NCBI GenBank assembly: GCA_949357655.1
Contig: CASHTG010000011.1
Coordinates: 496,001 to 560,000 of the forward strand
Direction of reading: 5' to 3'
Source: Parascedosporium putredinis
Lineage: Eukaryota; Ascomycota; Sordariomycetes; Microascales; Microascaceae
DNA: 64,000 nucleotides
A program made the translations under genes and the position numbers. Shown piece by piece: positions 44,927 to 55,935 of the stretch (its first letter is position 1; each line of letters opens with the position of its first letter). Below the pieces are notes generated by a model. The model was not told the DNA's origin and ran no database searches. It saw only the letters and a list, made by a program, of their open reading frames with translations.

Positions 44927-46020
44927 TCTTTGTGAAACAAGCGCGGGAGAAATTAGAACCAAGAAATTAACCTCATCATACACCCGTCCAGCATATGTTC
45001 ATCTGCCTACCACGTAGTGATGTCTGGTTTCCTTGCTAGCAAATTCCTCCTACAAGGGCAATGTTGTCTCAACTTTCAGATCGTGCCGGTCCAGATCAAC
45101 ATGTGAGGGATTAACCGTGGGCTAGGTTTTGGCATCTTTATTTGAATTAGAAGCCATGTCGTAAATGACTTTATGAATAGATACTCGCACGAAGCGTGCC
45201 TGTAGCCAATTCGCGTGCCCCCTACTGTATACCGCAAAGATTCGATACTCCCAATAAGAAAATTCCCTCTCCTCCGTCTCTACCTAGGCCGTCGCCTCTG
45301 GAAATACTTCTGTTTCTACATGTATTCCTGCACCCGAGTGACTATACTGGGCCATAACTCCGGCGGGGTGGCGAAATTCCCACCCACCCGAACCTACATG
45401 TAGGGCAAGATCCGCAGGGATGCGTCTGCAGTTACATGGATCCCGGTTTGCCTGCGGTGCCTCCAAGAGGGGGTCCTATACTAAAAACCTAGAGATAGAG
45501 ATAACTGATCTAAAACGCAATAAATACATGTATGGGTCCATGGATGGATCAATTTAATCGTACATGTAGATGTAAGGAACGACCGTGCCCCGCTCGCCCG
45601 TAGTTATTCAAATCCAACCTCAAGATCAATGGCGCGCTTCTTTCCCCCAATTGATCCATGACCAATTCGTCAAGAGCACTCAACCACAGGAAAAAGTAAA
45701 AATTCGAGTTGTACAGCGCTAATGAATTCTAGGCCAAATGTAGTGTTGCCGTTTTCATGTAAACCTACCTGCCTTATAATGAGCGCTCTTGGGACTATAT
45801 AATAGCCACTGACCCCAAAGGCGGGACAGAGCTTCCTCGCAACAACCCCTCCGACAAATCCCCAAAACATCATCATAAAAAAGCCACTTAGTACAGGGAT
45901 GATATATCCTAGTGAACATATAAAAATCAAATTTAAGGGACAGCATGAACCCTCGCTAGGTCAATAGGCTAAGATCGAGCACGGCATTACCTTTCCATCC
46001 CTCTAAAAACCAAAAAAGAT
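44927..46020. other. intergenic, with a cluster of the octamer TACATGTA
   Basis: No gene. Four exact copies of the palindrome TACATGTA lie at 45317, 45395, 45525 and 45561, within 252 bp. Confidence 0.6.
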
Positions 46021-46075
46021 TGCGGTGAGTCGGGATCGAACCGACGACCTTCAGATAGACTGAACCGAAGTCTTG

Positions 46076-46107
<32 letters not shown>

Positions 46108-46112
46108 CCCGC
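46021..46112 (-). tRNA. tRNA-Phe (GAA) with 19-nt intron
   Basis: Minus strand: GCGGGGATAGCTCAGTTGGG start, anticodon stem TCAGA/TCTGA with loop CTGAAG + A, anticodon GAA. The intron CAAGACTTCGGTTCAGTCT after position 37 contains TTCAGT, complementary to the anticodon region as in other tRNA-Phe introns. T-arm GTCGGTTCGATCCCGAC; discriminator A. The fifth acceptor pair is a G-A mismatch (GCGGGGA against TCACCGC). Confidence 0.92.
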
Positions 46113-46534
46113 CTTGTGATGAACTTCTGACCCAGTATTCGCTGCTAAGTCCATGGGCGGCGCACGAAGTACGTGCACCAAATCACACACGAGCTCGTTG
46201 TTGGTCCTACGGTGAGCCATTGATAGAGAGCATTAGCCGTCAATGTGATGCGGAGAAGCCAACGCGGTTATTTTCAAAGATTCGAACTATTTACATTCAG
46301 ATACTTGGACAAACAAGATAGAGAGTACGATAAACAACTATTAGGAACACGTAGCAAATAAATGGATTTTCTGCAAGAGAGATGGTCCGCCATGATGTTA
46401 GATCATATATCCGTCATACACTCCATCAACCCGGGAGTAAAGCCCTCTCCTGGTGGCTTCCTCTTCTTTTCTTCTTCTTCTTTTTCTTTTGATGGGGATC
46501 CCTTCTTTTTCTTTCAAGATCGATGCGAGTCGAC
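46113..46534. other. intergenic spacer
   Basis: Contains a pure pyrimidine tract (about 46459-46491) near the 3' end of the next gene; nothing else seen. Confidence 0.35.
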
Positions 46535-48330
46535 TTAATCCTGATTTACGATAAAGATAACAGACACTATCACATCAGTCAGGGCGGCAATCAACGAACC
46601 AATTCCTGTTCCACCTTGAACATCTTTCTGCACAACACTCCACGCTAAAGCTATACCAGCGGTAACCAGCATCAAGAGAGAAATGACAATCCCGACGAGA
46701 GGCCAGTTCAAGCCCTCCACAATGTATATACCCCAACCAGTAGGGATATTCAACGAATCGTTCGCGCAAGTGAGCGGCCGCCTCATCTTCTTGGGCAACC
46801 TCGCCACGGCTACTGACCCAGTGTGATCCCCTGGATCTTTAAAGGAGTGCATGAAAATATCGGGGTGGATGGGGTACCGGCCAATATCGGGCGGACAGGG
46901 CCTGTACGAGTAGTCCCCGCTGTATACGTCCTCGATTGCGGGGATAGAATCAAGTTCTCGGTTACCGACGCTTTCACCCGTATGGTGTAGGTACAGAAGC
47001 TCAATCCTGACGTAATGAATTGTGCGCGCCACGATAAAGGGGTTACGGAACTGCGCGGCCTTTGCCTCATCATATGCCTCCCGCGCTTTTCGGAATAGGA
47101 TCTCGTCGTGGTGGACGTTGGTGAGGTCGATGTTGCGGACCGCCATCCGGTGCGCGCCGCTACTAAAACAAAGTACGAGATATCGCTTCGTTTTCGCCGG
47201 GTGCGTGGGGAACTGTAGGCCCTCCTGCTCTGTTAAGGGGTGGTGGTCTCAGCGATCCCGCTTGCATCGTCAGAGGGGCCGCGGAGGCTTCTGACTTGGA
47301 GCTTGATCTCACCGCACTATCGAGGCTATCTCGGGGCTGCGTTATCGAGATTGTGGGGCTAAGGTACGGCCCGGCTGCCTCTTGGGCGAAGGCTACCGCG
47401 TTGGCTAGTTTTTCCTTTGGCGTCTGGAGGGAAAGTTGTTTCCCGCACCTCTATACGACGGGATGGGTGGGATTAGATTAGCAAGTGCAAGTGTTAGAGG
47501 ATGGGATAGAGAAAGCAGCTAGAGACGAAAAGCCTACACATGTCCAGCTAACTCGAACGTGACCGTCTGGTGGGATCCTCCATATTTTCTGGGCAAGGAG
47601 CCCTACCGCCTCTCGTAGCCACAACAGGGGCCTGCGCCGAGGGCCCAAGGGTGGCATGGGACGCTCATGGGAGGGAGATTGCCGCTTTGCAGCCTCTACG
47701 CTTTGAATGGCAACGGTCCGTGGGGAAGACCGTTCGGTGGTAGACTTGGCCTCACGCTCCGTGCGAGACGGGCTCGCGAGAGGGGTTAACATGGGCACGG
47801 GGACTACCTCTTCCGCTCTCTTCTGCGTTGTTTGTATTTCGACGACACCACCTGTTTGGGTCCCTCCAGTCATGCCATCTTGTTGGGATGGCTTCTTTTT
47901 ATTCCTGTTGTCGCTAGGTCCATGACAGAGTCTGCCCCCTGGAATTCTGGCTTAAAGTCATCCCGAGCCGCCGGCGAACAGGTTAGCTGAGCGGCAGGAA
48001 GGACATATAAACCTACTAGGTCGTGCTCGACTTCACCGGGCATCCCGTAGAAAGGCTGCTCGATACCCTCATCGCTGCCATCAAGTCGAAGGGTTCGGCT
48101 GTACGGATATGGAATCAGAGAGCCTTTGCGAACCCGGTTTCGTAGAGAATCGAGTCCACCTGTGCGAGTACGCGTGCCAGGGCATCTTTGGGCTCGTGTC
48201 CACACGGTACGTGTGTTCCTGGGAGGGTCGTGATGCTTCTAAACGGGGCCATTGCGTCTTGAGAATCGACTATTTCGAGCTCTGTCCAGGGCTCGTCTTG
48301 GGTGCTCGCCTTATAACTCCGAGCGCTCAT
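46535..48330 (-). CDS. fungal protein of unknown function with two C-terminal TM segments
   Basis: Predicted about 570 aa from exons 47538-48330 and 46535-47450; the start is chosen at ATG 48330, but an upstream exon is possible because open frame continues to 48396. Recognisable pieces are MAPFRSITTLPGTHVPCGHE, SLIPYPYSRTL, THPAKTKRYLVLC with DLTNVHHDEILFRKAREAYD, SYRPCPPDIGRYPIHPDIFM, ARLPKKMRRPLTC, and PTGWGIYIVEGLNWPLVGIV leading into two hydrophobic helices (VISLLMLVTAGIALAWSV and AALTDVIVSVIFIV). This layout recurs in many uncharacterised fungal proteins that I recall as expanded families; no enzymatic domain is visible. Single bases are missing near 48144, 47912, 47275 and 47238; adding them closes both exon phases. 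The middle region (47540-47870) is low-complexity, Thr/Pro/Arg-rich. Confidence 0.65.
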
Positions 48331-50997
48331 CCTCGTACTTGCCACGTACAGCCTTGATATTACTCGCACCAAGTTGGCACAGAACACGTCGAGCACGAAA
48401 AGAACGGGCCTTATGAAGGCCAGGGGCAGTTAGCATTACAAATCAGGCTCGGTTTGGGAGAGTGCACGTATGTGAGGTTACTGGAGATATCCTATAGGTC
48501 ATGTGGTACGCCAGTCACGATTCATGCCGACAGCTTGCAGCTTTGGCTATGCTATCCCAGCTGGCTATTGTAGAAAAACCAAGGAAATATTATCGGTTTC
48601 TGGTATATACGTGCGCTTTGATATGGAGGATTGCTACTGGACGTTGATGCAGCCTTACCCTTTACTTTGTCTCAGTCACGCACGAAAGATTGCTCAGGCT
48701 CGCCAGCAGACAACGCCCGGCAAGTATTGCATCAATCATTTATCTCTTGCTTCACTTATATAGTAAAAGCCTTTCGATTCAATACTAATGTAAATCTGGA
48801 GTTTAAAGCGTTTTTTGGTTTCCTTTCACCAATTAGTCTGTTGCTATCGTTATTTAAAGATATTGTAGGTGAGCGAGAAGGTTCTGGTTTATTAATCAAA
48901 AGTGACGTGATCGACTAGTGGGCACCTATGAGGGCGTGTTCAAGATCACCGACGATGATGAAGTGGTCCGGCCCGAGAAAACACGTTCGTTCTATCCATG
49001 GCGTGCACAGCCACTCATCCATCAGAAATCCTCCCCGACGACTTCGTGAAGTCTGTGACGTGTCGCGGGCCAGATGTCCCCTGCAGGACTCAATAAGACT
49101 TCGATCTAAGGTGCTAGCGCCGAAATTTTGATAAGGGTCACTTACACTGGAAATTACCACGAAGTGAGATGCTAGGTCGACCAAACGGGATTTCCGGCGG
49201 TGTGCACCATATCGTCACGGGTACATATATCCAGGATGTCGCAGCGCACTGCTGATGAGTGCTGCAGAAGGGCAGAGATGCAGAGGAAGCATGGCGATTC
49301 TTGCCCAAGGGAGGCTCTACAGCTAAGTACCAGAGACACATGCGATGCTTGTCTCATATTCATGCACACTTTTTGCCGTACTTTGGGCTTTCTTTCTCAC
49401 GGTGTCCACCCCATCGCCGTGTACCGGTGGGTTGGGATGCGTTCTTAGGACGATGGGGAGCGGATTCCGTCGGAGGAAAAGGAGCACTGCGCCATCCATT
49501 GTATGATGGGCAAGGATAGAGGGCTAGACCAACCTCCAAGGGATATCGATGCTGCGAAGAAGCTGGGCTTGTCTGATACCTAGTGCTAGAGTGGAAGAAT
49601 TTGTAAATGACTGGCCTTGCGGGCACACAACACGCTCTAACACGCTGGGCCCTTGAAGTCAGATAAGCCTCTCCATCAGCTTCAATACAGGACCAATAAG
49701 GCTCAAATGGGAGGTTCTTTCAGAATAAACCAGCTCACATCGTTCTTCCAAATTTTCGGCGTCATATGAGTCTCATGTCTCATCCTTTTGCCAACAAAAG
49801 CTGATTCTTCTAGCCTTTCTATCTTGACCCGAAATTTGAAGAGCGCCTTCACGGCGAAGACCTCCTCGCCCGATGAGCTGCCCGGGAACAGTGATGCAGA
49901 CTTGATGCACCTCTCCCCAGGCTTTAATTCGGCTTTGATCGGCTTTCGCTGCTCTGGGCAGCAATGCATTGATCATGACGAAGATTGATTTTTCTACGGT
50001 CATGATCTTGCTAGCCTTCGCCGAGAATATCTCCTGGTACGACTCGGCCGACCTTTGCGCAAGGCCGCACCTACATCGCGCAAGTCCCAGCGTCCAGCCA
50101 AATGCGCGGTGCGTTTTTGTGCATACCTGCATGCGCCAGTACAGTGGGGCGTGCTCACGGGGCGCAAAGAGAGGATCGGAAGCTGACAACATTGAAGCAT
50201 TCAAGTTCGCATACACCACTCCAGGCTGCTGCGCCCAAAATCCATATAACCTGCGGTCGACCCATGGCTCGTTCTCCACCAGCGTTTCGGTCCCTGAGTA
50301 AAAACATAATGGTTGGCTCCCGCCATCCTGCCATCGGAGCGGGAAACGGCCAAAGAACCGCCGGTCTCGTTCGTGGGTGTTGTCTCACCAAGCGCTGGGG
50401 CGGCCACTTGGCCAATCAGGTCGCGGAATAGGTCAGATCAATGGGCTGCGTAAACACAAACGATTGGCAAAGCGGCGCCCAAAAGGTTTGTTTCAAATCT
50501 TTGAACAAACGAATTGGCGCCGACGTTTTTAGTTCATTGTGCTATAATTATCAGGCACGAACGCATGCTTGGTTCCCCTTGTCGTCAACGCAGGATATAA
50601 GAGCTGCGACCTGCATTCGGGCTCGTTTTTTCCTAGAGAGTTATCATATCATTTCCAAAGCACATTCTTCCCTTTTCTCAATTTCTTTTTTTCCTTGTCC
50701 GTCTTCCTCTTCATTTCCTTTCTTGGCATCACGTGGGGCGTTTAATTGAGTTGCATTTCTCCCTGGCCTCTTCCATCTCACGGCCCCTTTTTACGACAAT
50801 CTGCACGATACCGAACTCTATTCCAACAAGGGTTCCCCGGTGAGCTGGTCTCATCTTCACTCATTTATTCGCTCATTCCATCGGTATTTCTCCGCTCAAA
50901 CTATCCACTTGCCGGAGTCCGACCCGTCCCTCCTTTTGCTTCCTCCCCCAACTTCCAATCAGGCCCCCGTCTTACCAGCCTTTCCCTCCACGCAACC
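48331..50997. other. 2.7-kb intergenic region, no gene supported
   Basis: Frames at 48915-49184 (-), 49773-50279 (-) and 49969-50301 (+) were looked at; none has a motif, a paired exon or a consistent codon pattern. The last 350 bp (50640-50997) are CT-rich and are probably the promoter and leader of the next gene. Confidence 0.45.
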
Positions 50998-51739
50998 ATG
51001 GGCAAACTCACCACCGCCATCAAGGCCGGCCAAACCGCCGTCGAGCTGACCCAAAACGCCAAATCGCTCGCCGATACCGCCAGCTCCTTCAAGTCCGCCG
51101 ACAAGGGCGTGCTAGGCCGCGCCGCTGGCCGCCAGGCCTTCAACGAAGGCGCCGACATCGGCAAGACGGCCGGCAAGTCCTGGCTCAAGACCTTCGAGGT
51201 CATCCCCGTCTAGTGTGCCGCGGCCTGCAATTCATCCTCGCACTCGTCGCCTGCGGCTTCTACGGCAACCGCGTGTCCGCCCACCCCGAAGATGGCGGCG
51301 GCGCCGCGCCCGAGTGGATCTTTGCCCTCCTCGTCGCCGGCGGCTCCGCCATCACCGCCGCGCTCTTTCTCCTCGCTGCGCCCTTGTCGGCGCTGCCTTT
51401 GTCGGGAGCCGCCTCACGATGTGCAAGACGTACCGTGCCTTCGCGTGGGACGCCAGCCTCTTCATCGCGTGGATCGTCGTCTTTGGTCTCTTTGCCGGCT
51501 TGTTCCTCGGTCGGGACTCGGGCGAGGATGAGGAGTACAAGGGTAGCAACACCCGCGCCATGAAGATTGCCGTTTGGGTCGACTTTGTCAACTCCCTCTT
51601 GTGGTTTGCGTCTGCCGTCTACGGCTGCATCAAGACGATGCTCGGCAACAAGGTGGATCGCATGACTGACAAGGCTGGTCAGAAAATGTTTTCCAAGAAA
51701 CAGGCGCCTTCCAAAGATAACTATGCGGAGAGCGTTTAG
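50998..51739 (+). CDS. four-TM membrane protein, MARVEL-like
   Basis: Predicted 247 aa. An amphipathic, Ala/Lys-rich N-terminus (MGKLTTAIKAGQTAVELTQN, then DTASSFKSADKGVLGRAAGR) precedes four hydrophobic segments: GLQFILALVACGFYGNRV, EWIFALLVAGGSAITAALFL, LFIAWIVVFGLFAGLFLG and VDFVNSLLWFASAVYGCI. WxxDFVNSxLWFxSA before the last helix is typical of fungal MARVEL-domain proteins, which organise membrane domains at the cell cortex. The cytosolic tail (DKAGQKMFSKKQAPSKDNYA) is basic. One base is missing near 51208 (C4 run, after FEVIP) and near 51383; with both the frame runs to the TAG at 51737. Confidence 0.8.
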
Positions 51740-52392
51740 GAAAGATCTTGTTCACCGCATAGGGCATTGACATCTAATTCATACTTTTCTTTGTTATACA
51801 TGTACCATCCCACATAGTTTATAGTGGATACGCAAGCAATTTGCATTTATAAGGTTCCAGGAACCGAAGTCCCCAAGCGTCCCGGAAGAGTACGCTAGTA
51901 ATAGAAACAATATTAACTGCACTTGGTGATGTCTACCATACATGGAGTTATCTTGTCTAGACTGTGAAACCTGCTCTTACCTTGGCGCTAAGTGAATCGC
52001 CACTAGTAAAGCACCTTGACAGAACTCTAGCTCATTCGTGCCAGAGCTCAACGAGGGAGCTTATTAATCGAACTACTATTGCAGGATGCCAACACAACAA
52101 ATGTAGAATGAGACTGTCAGTCAACATCATCTCGGTCCTTCGAAGCGTTGGGCATTCTGTGCACAGTACATCAGCCGACCCAACGCGTACTGAACAATGG
52201 GTTTCTCGGCACGGTTGACAAGCAATCGCCCGTGAGATGCACGTTACATGTAACGCTAGGAAACGGGTTCTGCGGGAATGCGGGGGCTAGGTCGAGTCCT
52301 AGCCAGCTATCTGCACTCCACTTCGAACTAGCTGCAGCTCGTACGGCGCCATTGTTGATGAGCGCCGCAACGATGCATAATTGGTATAGCCC
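51740..52392. other. intergenic spacer before tRNA-Thr
   Basis: Two copies of TACATGTA (51797, 52245); the second is the centre of a 12-bp palindrome GTTACATGTAAC. No gene seen. Confidence 0.4.
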
Positions 52393-52472
52393 GCCCTTAT
52401 GGCCAAGCGGTAAGGCGTTTGGCTCGTATCCACGGCACCAAAAGACCCTCGGTTCGAATCCGAGTGAGGGCA
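52393..52472 (+). tRNA. tRNA-Thr (CGT) with 8-nt intron
   Basis: Acceptor GCCCTTA/TGAGGGC, D-arm GCCAAGCGGTAAGGC, anticodon stem TTTGG/CCAAA with loop CTCGTA + A, anticodon CGT; intron TCCACGGC after position 37; T-arm CCTCGGTTCGAATCCGAG; discriminator A. 72 nt after splicing. Confidence 0.9.
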
Positions 52473-53215
52473 GGAGTAATCTTTTTGTCGCCTGGTTCCG
52501 TTCACGACGAAGCTAATTGGTTTCATCGATGAATCGCCCGGGCTTCTCTGTCTATAATTTCCTGGCTTCGAACAATTTTTGGGTTTCTTTTTGGTGGTCC
52601 ACGTTGTCAGGGTGGGGTTCGCGTGGACGCCGGAAGCGCGTCCCGGAGTCTACCAAAGAACTGCGTGCATACACCGATCCCGCGTGAGTCTCGGTCGGCC
52701 AAAGCTCACTTCAACATTTGGATGCCTGCATTTCCAGAGTCGATACTAGATTCCTTAAGAATTGCAGTCTCTTGGGCCTTATGTGTATATATAGATTGAT
52801 TCTTATTTAGATCGCAGCAAATGCCGATATTGTAAAGTTTGCTAATCACCTGGGTCGTGCCTCGTTCCCACACTAATATTGATCTCTCCACGTTCCGCCA
52901 ACGTTGCATGTTCTGCGTTGCCCAGCCGTGTGCTGCGTATCTACCACAATAATATCAGAGAGCATCAATCACACACTCGCTGAGGGTTTGTCCTTATGTT
53001 TCTCCCACATAGAACCTGTCCTATGTCTACAATTAAGCGTTCACTCCCCAACCTCAATGCTCTCTTGCTTGAGATACTTGATATCGATTAGCGTATATCA
53101 AGGCCCAAGCTCCAAAACTCCCGCGCAAAGGTCTGCTCTCTGGATGCGTCAGGCAATTGGCGCCGGTACCGGAAGCGACGTTTGCGTTCGGCCCCATAAA
53201 GATCTCTCAACCAGA
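52473..53215. other. intergenic spacer, no gene seen
   Basis: Sequence between tRNA-Thr and the F-box gene 3' end; no motif found. Confidence 0.35.
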
Positions 53216-54797
53216 CTATGCACCTTCCCGCAAGAAGGTCGGCTGCGACTGTTTCTCGCAGTGCGCTTTTACGCCTTCCCATCCACTCTTCGCCATGATC
53301 TCGACATTCTGCAGGTCTAGCTCACGCATACCACCATTGCAGTAGCCATACCGGAGTGCCCTCAGAAATGTTTCGAGAATAGCCGGGTCGGTCACTGCGG
53401 TGTACGATAACCGCGCGTACGTCAAAAATGGGGCTCGCGGAAGGACCAAGGTCAGCAGTTGCGTGATGTCGTACCAGCGGTCAGCATCCACAGAAAACGA
53501 TGCGAATGTGACGAGTTCGAAGCCGCGTAAACACGGGCTTGAGAGCCCGGCGGAAAGATACGCATCGCACATGGCCTTATCGGGTGTAGGGGCTGGGTAC
53601 ATGGAATAGTCGCCTGAAAACCCATCAGGTTTGAAGCAGAAATGCTCAAGCTTGCTAAAGGCGATTCTGAGTTCTCCCCATGGTGAAATCTCTGGCGATG
53701 CTTCATTGCGTGGGACCGCTACGCCAGGTACATGCTCGTGGTTCGGGAAACACATGACCCGAAGGGAGCGAATGCTGATTCCCGCGGTTGACAGAGCGAT
53801 GGGTATGTCCCATAGTAACTTGGCAGTAGGGACTTCTGTTTGCCCAGGAAGTCTCGTCACTTGATTCCAACAGAGGGGACTGGACATGAAACGGCGTAGG
53901 CGGTCTTCATCGGCGAGGATGCGACTATCCCAATATTTGCTGGCGATATCGTCGCGGCAATCCATAAAACCGAGCGCGTGAAAAATGGGCATACGTTTTA
54001 TCGCGCCGGCTAGGCGCCTAGAAAATGATCCATCGAAGAGGAAGGTATCTTGTTCCTGCTTCTTCCGGCGATAGTCCTCGTAGCCTTCCCGGAATATCTT
54101 AGTATATTTCCTCGTCTCTTCCGAAAGGCCCTCTTCACAATGTCGCGCTGTGGGCTTTAGAGAGTAGACAGGATCCGACCACGCCTCCCTGAGCCTAGCC
54201 CCGTTGAATAACGCGGACTGACATCGGTCAAATTCCTCTTGCGCGTCTTTGGTCAGCGGTCGGTGTCGGTATCGATACATGTCGCCGTTGACCACATCTT
54301 AACAATATTTACACAGCAATCTCAGCTCGACGAAACGGTAGTCCATGAAAGGACGCAGATCCGGTGCAATCTGTCGCGGCCGATACGTCAACTGTACCTC
54401 GATCCCGCGAACCCCGGAAGCTAGGTAAGGCCTCTTCGATATTTGGTCGGCGATCTCGAGTGACTCTGTGTCGACTTTGATGGGTAGCAGCGCGAAGAGC
54501 AAGGAGACGCAAGCTCATGGAAAGCGCGGCAGACGAGGCGGGCGTTTTGGATATCCCGTCTCTGCCTAGAACATATTTCCAGTTGCTGGCCTGAGCTCCA
54601 GCGCGCTCGACCTTGCGAGATGGCGTCTTCATATCTGAAGAACTTGAATATCTCACGCAGGATATCGGTAGGGAGATCGAAGATTGTGGTAGGAGGGGAT
54701 CCTCTTCGTCAGCGCAGTTGATGCACAAGGCAGCAGTGATACCTGGCCGAACGGCGTCTACTCGACATAAATCTTGCTGTGGCGCTCCCAGCTCCAT
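53216..54797 (-). pseudogene. F-box-like gene interrupted by an in-frame stop
   Basis: The frame from ATG 54797 leads to an F-box core, TIFDLPTDILREIFKFF, followed by RDIQNARLVCRAFHELASP (the second half of the F-box fold), then a long C-terminal region without obvious leucine-rich repeats (e.g. YWDSRILADEDRLRRFMSSP, LRGFELVTFASFSVDADRWY, MRELDLQNVEIMAKSGWEGV) ending at 53216. Such proteins usually recruit substrates to SCF ubiquitin ligases. Two one-base losses (near 54705 and 54508) match the error pattern of the window. Separately, a TAA stop at 54299-54301 lies exactly in frame between two long coding segments, with no plausible intron (only 15 nt between the nearest GT and AG). It would be a CAA codon before one C-to-T change. 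Either the gene is inactive or this base is wrong; coding similarity on both sides is otherwise intact. Confidence 0.62.
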
Positions 54798-55935
54798 AAG
54801 CTTGGAAAATGAAGTGTCCTAGACTACTAAATTTCCTAACCATTCAATTTCTCTTTCTTTAACAAATAGTTGATCAAATCGTCGGCTTTGGGGGTACATG
54901 AGATGGGCTTTTGGTGGCTGAGGAGAAGATTGAAGCGAAGTTTGACCGAAGAAGGGAGGTGGGGTTGAAAAGCAGGATTGTATCAACCAATCCCACCAAG
55001 AATAAAAATTATCGGGGCGGAAGAGCAAAAATGCACATTCGAAGGGAAATGATTCTTATCCCATGGAGTTAATACTGCCGCGGTTTGGGTCGATTATCCA
55101 CTTCGATCATCAGCCGAGCCCAAAACACTATCCACTCGTGAGAGTAATGGATAAGGCGAGATTGCTTCGATGAAACCGAGAAAGGAAAACTTGAGTTTGT
55201 CTACCCACATGTATCTTGAAAGGAGTCTGATTCCAGCGGCTCGTCCCCAGGAATACCTGGGGTAATATTATATATATGTTGGACCACAAAAGGACAGGGG
55301 AACGCTCGCTCTACATTCAAGGTTTTCATGAGGATTTTATCCTTCCCTAACATTCAAATGGTGGTAATTCACCTTACTCTTCATGGAACCTAGAATTCCA
55401 GATCGCCGGCGTTGATGGATTCAATGTTGTCGGCAGGCCGGGACGAGGCTGGAATTGCAATTCGCCCGGTTCTGCATGAGAAGTGGCCATCGAATCGTCC
55501 CAAGTTGTTAAGGTGACGACAACTACATGTATCTGCTGCGCAGCTCGTCTTCTAGTGTTCGGAACACATTGCGTTTTGAGTATCTGTAGTTTTTGACTCA
55601 ACAGGCAAGACTAGGCACTATTCGCATGTTGTCTACTAGTAACATGGAGAGCCCAAAGAGCATCTGCAGTTCGAAGTGCGCGTTAGAGGTCGACACGACC
55701 GGGAATATATGTAATGGGGCGGGGACGCCCATAGATATTCGGTTCGCATTAGGGAATTAAGAGGGAGACATAGTGCAATCGCACGCGGAACGGTCTTTGA
55801 ACGAGGATACGACGTCTACATGTATAATACATCGACAGAACAACAAGTGATCCTCAATCTGTTCAATGCCTCTCGATACATATAGAAACCAATGTATATA
55901 TTGAGTTACGAGTAGTACATGCAGTGAAGTGAACC
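54798..55935. other. intergenic, no gene seen
   Basis: Upstream of the F-box gene and downstream of the ankyrin-array gene; two TACATGTA copies at 55524 and 55817. Confidence 0.4.

Noticed and set aside
45670..45946. Hydrophobic minus-strand frame (GYIIPVLSGFFMMMFWGFVG)
   Set aside because: Single-exon fragment in AT-rich sequence with no continuation on either side; hydrophobicity alone in AT-rich DNA is weak evidence.
49773..50279. 168-codon minus-strand frame and overlapping 110-codon plus-strand frame
   Set aside because: Neither has a domain, signal or splice partner that I can recognise; the plus frame starts with a hydrophobic stretch but lacks a clear signal-peptide cleavage region.
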